64,000 bases of DNA from an uncultured Oscillospiraceae bacterium (GTDB lineage Bacteria > Bacillota > Clostridia > Oscillospirales > Ruminococcaceae): assembly GCA_934462925.1 (NCBI GenBank), contig CAKSIT010000002.1, positions 124,001 to 188,000 of the forward strand, in the 5' to 3' direction. Below, piece after piece: positions 61,015 to 64,000 of this stretch (position 1 is the first letter of the stretch; each line of letters opens with the position of its first letter). The translations under genes were made by a program, and so were the position numbers. A model generated the notes under the pieces. That model was not told the DNA's origin and did not search any database. It worked only from the letters and a program-made list of their open reading frames with translations.

Positions 61015-61521
61015 ATGGCTCTGGCAAAGGGGCTTAGCACGATAGAGGCGGCTGCGGAAAAGGCGGTGCGCGGCATCGTGGAGAGCCACGGCTACACGCT
61101 GTGGGACGTGGTTTTCATGAAAGAGGGCGCGGCGTGGTATCTGCGCGTGTTTATCGACAAGCCGCAGGGCGTTTCCATTGACGACTGCGTTTCTATCGAC
61201 GGATTGATAAACGAGGCGATAGACAGGCAGGACTTTATCGACAAGGTGGACTACCTTGAGATAGGCTCTGCGGGGCTTGAGCGCAGCGTAAGGCGCGTGG
61301 ACCAGCTGGCGCCGTCCGTTGGGAAAAAGATACGCCTGCGCACCTACAAGCTGTGCGGGGGGCTGCCCGCAAAGGACGTAAAGTGCGTGCTGGAGGCGTT
61401 CGACGGCGAGAAAATCACGGTTAAGGGAGAGTTCGGGGACGCGGCTGTAGCGCTCGCGGATATCTCTGCGATAAATTACGATGACTTTGACGAGAACGAT
61501 AACATTTTTATGGAGGAGTAA
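61015..61521 (+). CDS. rimP: Ribosome maturation factor RimP
   Basis: 168 residues from ATG 61015, chosen because GGGAGG lies 7 nt before it. Typical RimP start (IEAAAEKAVRGIVESHGYTL), then RVFIDKPQGVSIDDCVSID and DYLEIGSAGLERSVRRVDQL in the N-terminal domain, and the C-terminal Sm-like domain (KCVLEAFDGEKITVKGEFGD). It assists 30S maturation. First gene of the classical operon with nusA, ylxR, ylxQ and infB. Confidence 0.95.
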   Translation: MALAKGLSTIEAAAEKAVRGIVESHGYTLWDVVFMKEGAAWYLRVFIDKPQGVSIDDCVSIDGLINEAIDRQDFIDKVDYLEIGSAGLERSVRRVDQLAPSVGKKIRLRTYKLCGGLPAKDVKCVLEAFDGEKITVKGEFGDAAVALADISAINYDDFDENDNIFMEE

Positions 61522-61529
61522 ACGGAAAA

Positions 61530-62705
61530 ATGGCTAAGAGAAAAGTACAAAAGGGCGAGGATTACGGAACGATATTCGAGAACCTTGCCGTGCTGGCTGA
61601 GGAGAAGGGCATCGACAAGAACGTGCTTGCTGAAAAGATAAAGTACGCGATAGAGAGAAGCCTGCGCACACACTTCGGCCTCGACGATACGGAGGATAAT
61701 GTTCATGTCAACATAGATTTTGAGCATAACATATTCGACGTAAGCATAATGAAAGAGGTAATAGAGGTCGTTGACACGCTTTACGAACCCGAGATAGAGA
61801 TAACTCTCGAGGAAGCGCGCAAGATAGACCCCGCGCTACAGGTGGGCGACAGGGTGCGCTGCCCGATAGACCCGCACACGTTCAAGCGCATTGCCGCAAA
61901 GAACGCCAAGGACCTTATCAAGCAGGGCTTCAGCAACGCGGAAAGACAGCACCTGTCCGAGATATGGGGACAGTACGAGAACGAGGCTGTGTCCGCGCTC
62001 GTATCCAAGGTAGAGCCGAAATCGGGCTACGTTATCCTTGAAATAAACCACAACGAAGTCCCCCTGCCCAAGAGCGAGCAGATACCCGGCGAGGTACTCG
62101 AGGTGGGACAGGTGATAAAGGTGTACATCTCGGGCGTTTCCAAGGACTACAAGGAGGGCGACAAGAACCAGTACCTTAAGGTGTCCCGCACCGACAAGTG
62201 GCTGATAAAGCGCCTGTTCGAGATAGAATGCCCCGAGATTTACGACGGCACGGTAGAGATAAAGGCTGTAAGCCGCGCGCCCGGAAGCCGCAGCAAGATA
62301 GCCGTTATAAGCAACGACCCCAACGTTGACGCGGTGGGCGCGTGCATAGGCCCGCAGAAGTCGCGTATAAACGCCGTAACAAAGGAACTGCGCGGCGAAA
62401 AGGTAGACGTTGTGCTTTACAGCGACGACCCCGAGGAGTTCATCAAGCAGGCGCTAAAGCCCGCCGAGGTGCTTAAGGTGGTAGTTACCGACCCGAACCC
62501 CGAAAAGCGCGAGTGCAAGGCGGTAGTCCCCGACAGCCAGCTGTCGCTCGCTATCGGCAACAAGGGTCAGAATGCGTGGCTTGCCGCAAAGCTTACGGGC
62601 TACAAGATAGACATAAAGGCGGAAAGCGCCGCAAGACCCGAGGATTTTGTTGTAACGCCGCTGCACTCCGCGCCCGAAGCATCCGAAGCCCCCGCTGAGG
62701 AATGA
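61530..62705 (+). CDS. nusA: Transcription elongation factor NusA
   Basis: 391 residues, the short Firmicutes form without C-terminal acidic repeats. Domains: N-terminal RNA polymerase-binding (1-130, starting EDYGTIFENLAVLAEEKGID), S1 (130-200), and KH1 and KH2 (AVSRAPGSRSKIAVISNDPN and VVPDSQLSLAIGNKGQNAWL). It acts in pausing, termination and antitermination. The Ala/Glu-rich tail (APEASEAPAEE) is short and unstructured. ylxR follows at once. Confidence 0.97.
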   Translation: MAKRKVQKGEDYGTIFENLAVLAEEKGIDKNVLAEKIKYAIERSLRTHFGLDDTEDNVHVNIDFEHNIFDVSIMKEVIEVVDTLYEPEIEITLEEARKIDPALQVGDRVRCPIDPHTFKRIAAKNAKDLIKQGFSNAERQHLSEIWGQYENEAVSALVSKVEPKSGYVILEINHNEVPLPKSEQIPGEVLEVGQVIKVYISGVSKDYKEGDKNQYLKVSRTDKWLIKRLFEIECPEIYDGTVEIKAVSRAPGSRSKIAVISNDPNVDAVGACIGPQKSRINAVTKELRGEKVDVVLYSDDPEEFIKQALKPAEVLKVVVTDPNPEKRECKAVVPDSQLSLAIGNKGQNAWLAAKLTGYKIDIKAESAARPEDFVVTPLHSAPEASEAPAEE

Positions 62706-62719
62706 GCAAGGAGAGCGCC

Positions 62720-62989
62720 ATGCAGGAAAAACGCGTGCCGCTGCGCAAGTGTCTTGGCTGCGGCGAAATGATAGGTAAAAAGGGCGCTGTGAGAATAGTG
62801 CGCAGCAAGGACGGCGAGGTATCCATAGACCCCACGGGAAAGAAGTCGGGGCGCGGCGCTTACATCTGCCGCGATATGGCGTGCCTTGAAGCCGTGAAGA
62901 AAGCGCACCGCATAGAGCGCTCGCTTAAATGCAGCGTGCCGCAGGAGCTTTACGACGCGCTTGAAAAGGAGCTGAGCGAGAATCGGTAA
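62720..62989 (+). CDS. ylxR: YlxR-family RNA-binding protein
   Basis: 89 residues; ATG 62720 follows AAGGAGAG and is preferred over ATG 62702, which overlaps nusA. It has the conserved start EKRVPLRKCLGCGEMIGKKG, then GRGAYICRDMACLEAVKKAH. The DUF448 protein in this operon has been linked to RNase P modulation in other Firmicutes. Context and length are normal. Confidence 0.93.
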   Translation: MQEKRVPLRKCLGCGEMIGKKGAVRIVRSKDGEVSIDPTGKKSGRGAYICRDMACLEAVKKAHRIERSLKCSVPQELYDALEKELSENR

Positions 62990-63290
62990 CCTGCTTTCAA
63001 CTATAGGACTGTGCCGCCGTGCGGGAAAGCTTGTAATGGGCTTTGACGCAGTGGTGCAGGAGATGTCCCGCCCGAAGACAAAGGCGGCGGGGATAGTGCT
63101 TGCGGCCGACGTTTCCGCAAAGACCTGCAAGGAGGTCGGATTCGAGGCGGCAAAGCACAGCGTACAGGTCGTACAGGCCGGATTTACGATGGACGAGGCG
63201 AAGGACGCCCTTGGAAAGCGCTGCGGCGTGTTTCTGATAACGGACGGCGGACTGTTCGGCTCGGTAAAAAAGAACATAGACAGCCGCTAG
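62982..63290 (+). CDS. ylxQ: L7Ae-type ribosomal protein YlxQ, non-standard start
   Basis: The frame opens after a TGA at 62973 and reads ARIGNLLSTIGLCRRAGKLV before reaching its first ATG at 63036. L7Ae proteins of this operon need that first helix (STIGLCRRAGKLV). Translation therefore probably starts at ATC 62982 or CTG 62991, both just after GGAG and overlapping the ylxR end. If ATG 63036 were used the first helix would be lost. The rest (FDAVVQEMSRPKTKAAGIVL, then AKDALGKRCGVFLITDGGLF) is complete. It binds kink-turn RNA. Confidence 0.82.
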   Translation: MGNLLSTIGLCRRAGKLVMGFDAVVQEMSRPKTKAAGIVLAADVSAKTCKEVGFEAAKHSVQVVQAGFTMDEAKDALGKRCGVFLITDGGLFGSVKKNIDSR

Positions 63291-63342
63291 GCGGCATAAG
63301 CCCGCGTTGCGCGGGGAATGATTATTGCGGAGGTATTTTACA

Positions 63343-64000
63343 TTGCCAACAAACAAACAGAACAAATATAAGCTTCAGGACGTAGCGCGCGACCTTGGAG
63401 TTGACCGCGCGGAGCTTATGAAGCTCCTTGACGAGGCGTTCGGCGGAGCGCCCAGAAAGCCGCAGAGTTCAATCAGCGGCGACGAGGTGGATTTCGTACT
63501 TGAAAAGTACACAAGGCAGCACGAGGTTGCCGACGTTATGAAGACATTCGGGCAGACAAAGGCGCTTAAGACCGAAAAGCCCGCGCCCGAGGAGAAGAAG
63601 CCTGCAAAGAAGAAGGCAGAGCCGAAACCCGAAGCCAAGGAAGAAGCGCCCGCAAAGGCGCAAGCCGCTCCCGTAAAGGAGGAGAAGCCCGCTGCAAAGG
63701 CAGAGCCTGCGCCCGTAAAGGAAGAAAAGCCCGCGTCTAAGGCAGAGCCTGCGCCCGCTAAGGAGGAGAAGCCTGCGCCCAAGGCAGAGTCCGCTCCCGT
63801 TAAGGAAGAAAAGCCCGCTGCCAAGGCAGAACCCGCCCCCGTTAAGGAGGAAAAGGCGGAAGCAAATGCGCAGCCCGCGCCCAAGGCAGAGCCTGCACCC
63901 GTAAAGGAGGAGAGACCTGAGCCTAAGGCGGAAGCTCCCGCAAAGCCGAGAGAGGAAAGAAGCGAGCAGAGGCGTCAGGGCGACGCGCGCAGCGACAGAC
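63343..64000 (+). CDS. infB: Translation initiation factor IF-2, N-terminal part (cut by window end)
   Basis: A TTG start 8 nt after GGAGG begins the frame MPTNKQNKYKLQDVARDLGV, the IF-2 N-terminal (IF2_N) helix domain (about residues 6-60). From residue 85 a Lys/Glu/Pro/Ala linker repeats the unit KEEKPA-x-KAEPAPV six or seven times. The G domain and C-terminal domains lie beyond base 64000. Such linkers are usual in IF-2, but their repeat number varies, and this one is built of near-identical 42-45 bp DNA units. Last gene of the rimP-nusA operon here. Confidence 0.95.
   Translation, partial: MPTNKQNKYKLQDVARDLGVDRAELMKLLDEAFGGAPRKPQSSISGDEVDFVLEKYTRQHEVADVMKTFGQTKALKTEKPAPEEKKPAKKKAEPKPEAKEEAPAKAQAAPVKEEKPAAKAEPAPVKEEKPASKAEPAPAKEEKPAPKAESAPVKEEKPAAKAEPAPVKEEKAEANAQPAPKAEPAPVKEERPEPKAEAPAKPREERSEQRRQGDARSDR

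Overview
The window is a chromosomal segment of an anaerobic, probably spore-forming Clostridia bacterium, most likely a gut Oscillospirales/Ruminococcaceae-like organism. The reasons are GC-rich host genes with strong AGGAGG-type ribosome binding sites, CIRCE-controlled groESL, the Firmicutes order rimP-nusA-ylxR-ylxQ-infB, tandem class B sortases, a GH94 cellobiose phosphorylase, a SpoIID-domain protein, a LysM-GH18 spore-cortex-lytic gene and a sigma-G-like promoter. Species cannot be named from the sequence alone.

Layout. Bases 2-2098 hold the start of a secreted DUF6273-type protein. Bases 2219-24734 contain one LysM-LysM-GH18 gene (SleL/YaaH type, reverse strand) split into two halves by about 21.2 kb of inserted DNA. 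The halves share a 6-bp TGTATA core and would rejoin in frame. The insert looks like two serine-recombinase elements in tandem, with a third att-like site at 11138. Element 1 (about 2645-11143) has a dead recombinase and a RiPP-like cluster: a small precursor-like peptide, an HPr-kinase-like protein, a PqqD protein, an ER-type signal peptidase, an ABC exporter and a nucleotidyltransferase, plus a large Ig-like secreted protein. Element 2 (about 11144-23888) has an intact large serine recombinase with a small partner ORF. Its cargo is a lipoprotein/DUF6935 group, a CXXC protein / 4Fe-4S membrane protein / TlpA-like thiol-redox module, a two-component system, and a TetR operon with a perfect palindromic operator. 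Three copies of one 159-230 bp MITE, each with a 4-bp target duplication, lie inside the insert.

Bases 24760-34574 carry a spore-type amidase, a 40-residue Gln/Asn-rich protein behind a sigma-G-like promoter, an ECF sigma factor with a membrane-anchored partner, cellobiose phosphorylase with a catabolite-control site, tgt, a 65-bp tandem repeat, mntP and three poorly known genes. Bases 34697-36850 are groESL. Bases 36946-44575 hold an SPETG-anchored SGNH hydrolase, an EAL protein, an HMGL-like protein, HAD, ArsC-like, CNNM/CBS, NfeD-like and TIGR04076-like genes.

Bases 44955-49366 carry prmA, a small membrane protein, recD2, comF and a small acidic protein. Bases 49622-57419 form a reverse-strand block: cysteine desulfurase, thiI, pncC, three class B sortases and the SpoIID-domain lipoprotein. 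After a 1-kb structured intergenic region with a candidate small RNA come a slipin-rtcB pair (RNA repair) and the rimP-nusA-ylxR-ylxQ-infB operon, cut by the window end.

A 188-189 bp palindrome-rich repeat occurs three times (29989, 44616, 49398). In two cases it sits in an intrinsic terminator whose whole 25-27 bp stem-loop is duplicated on both sides.
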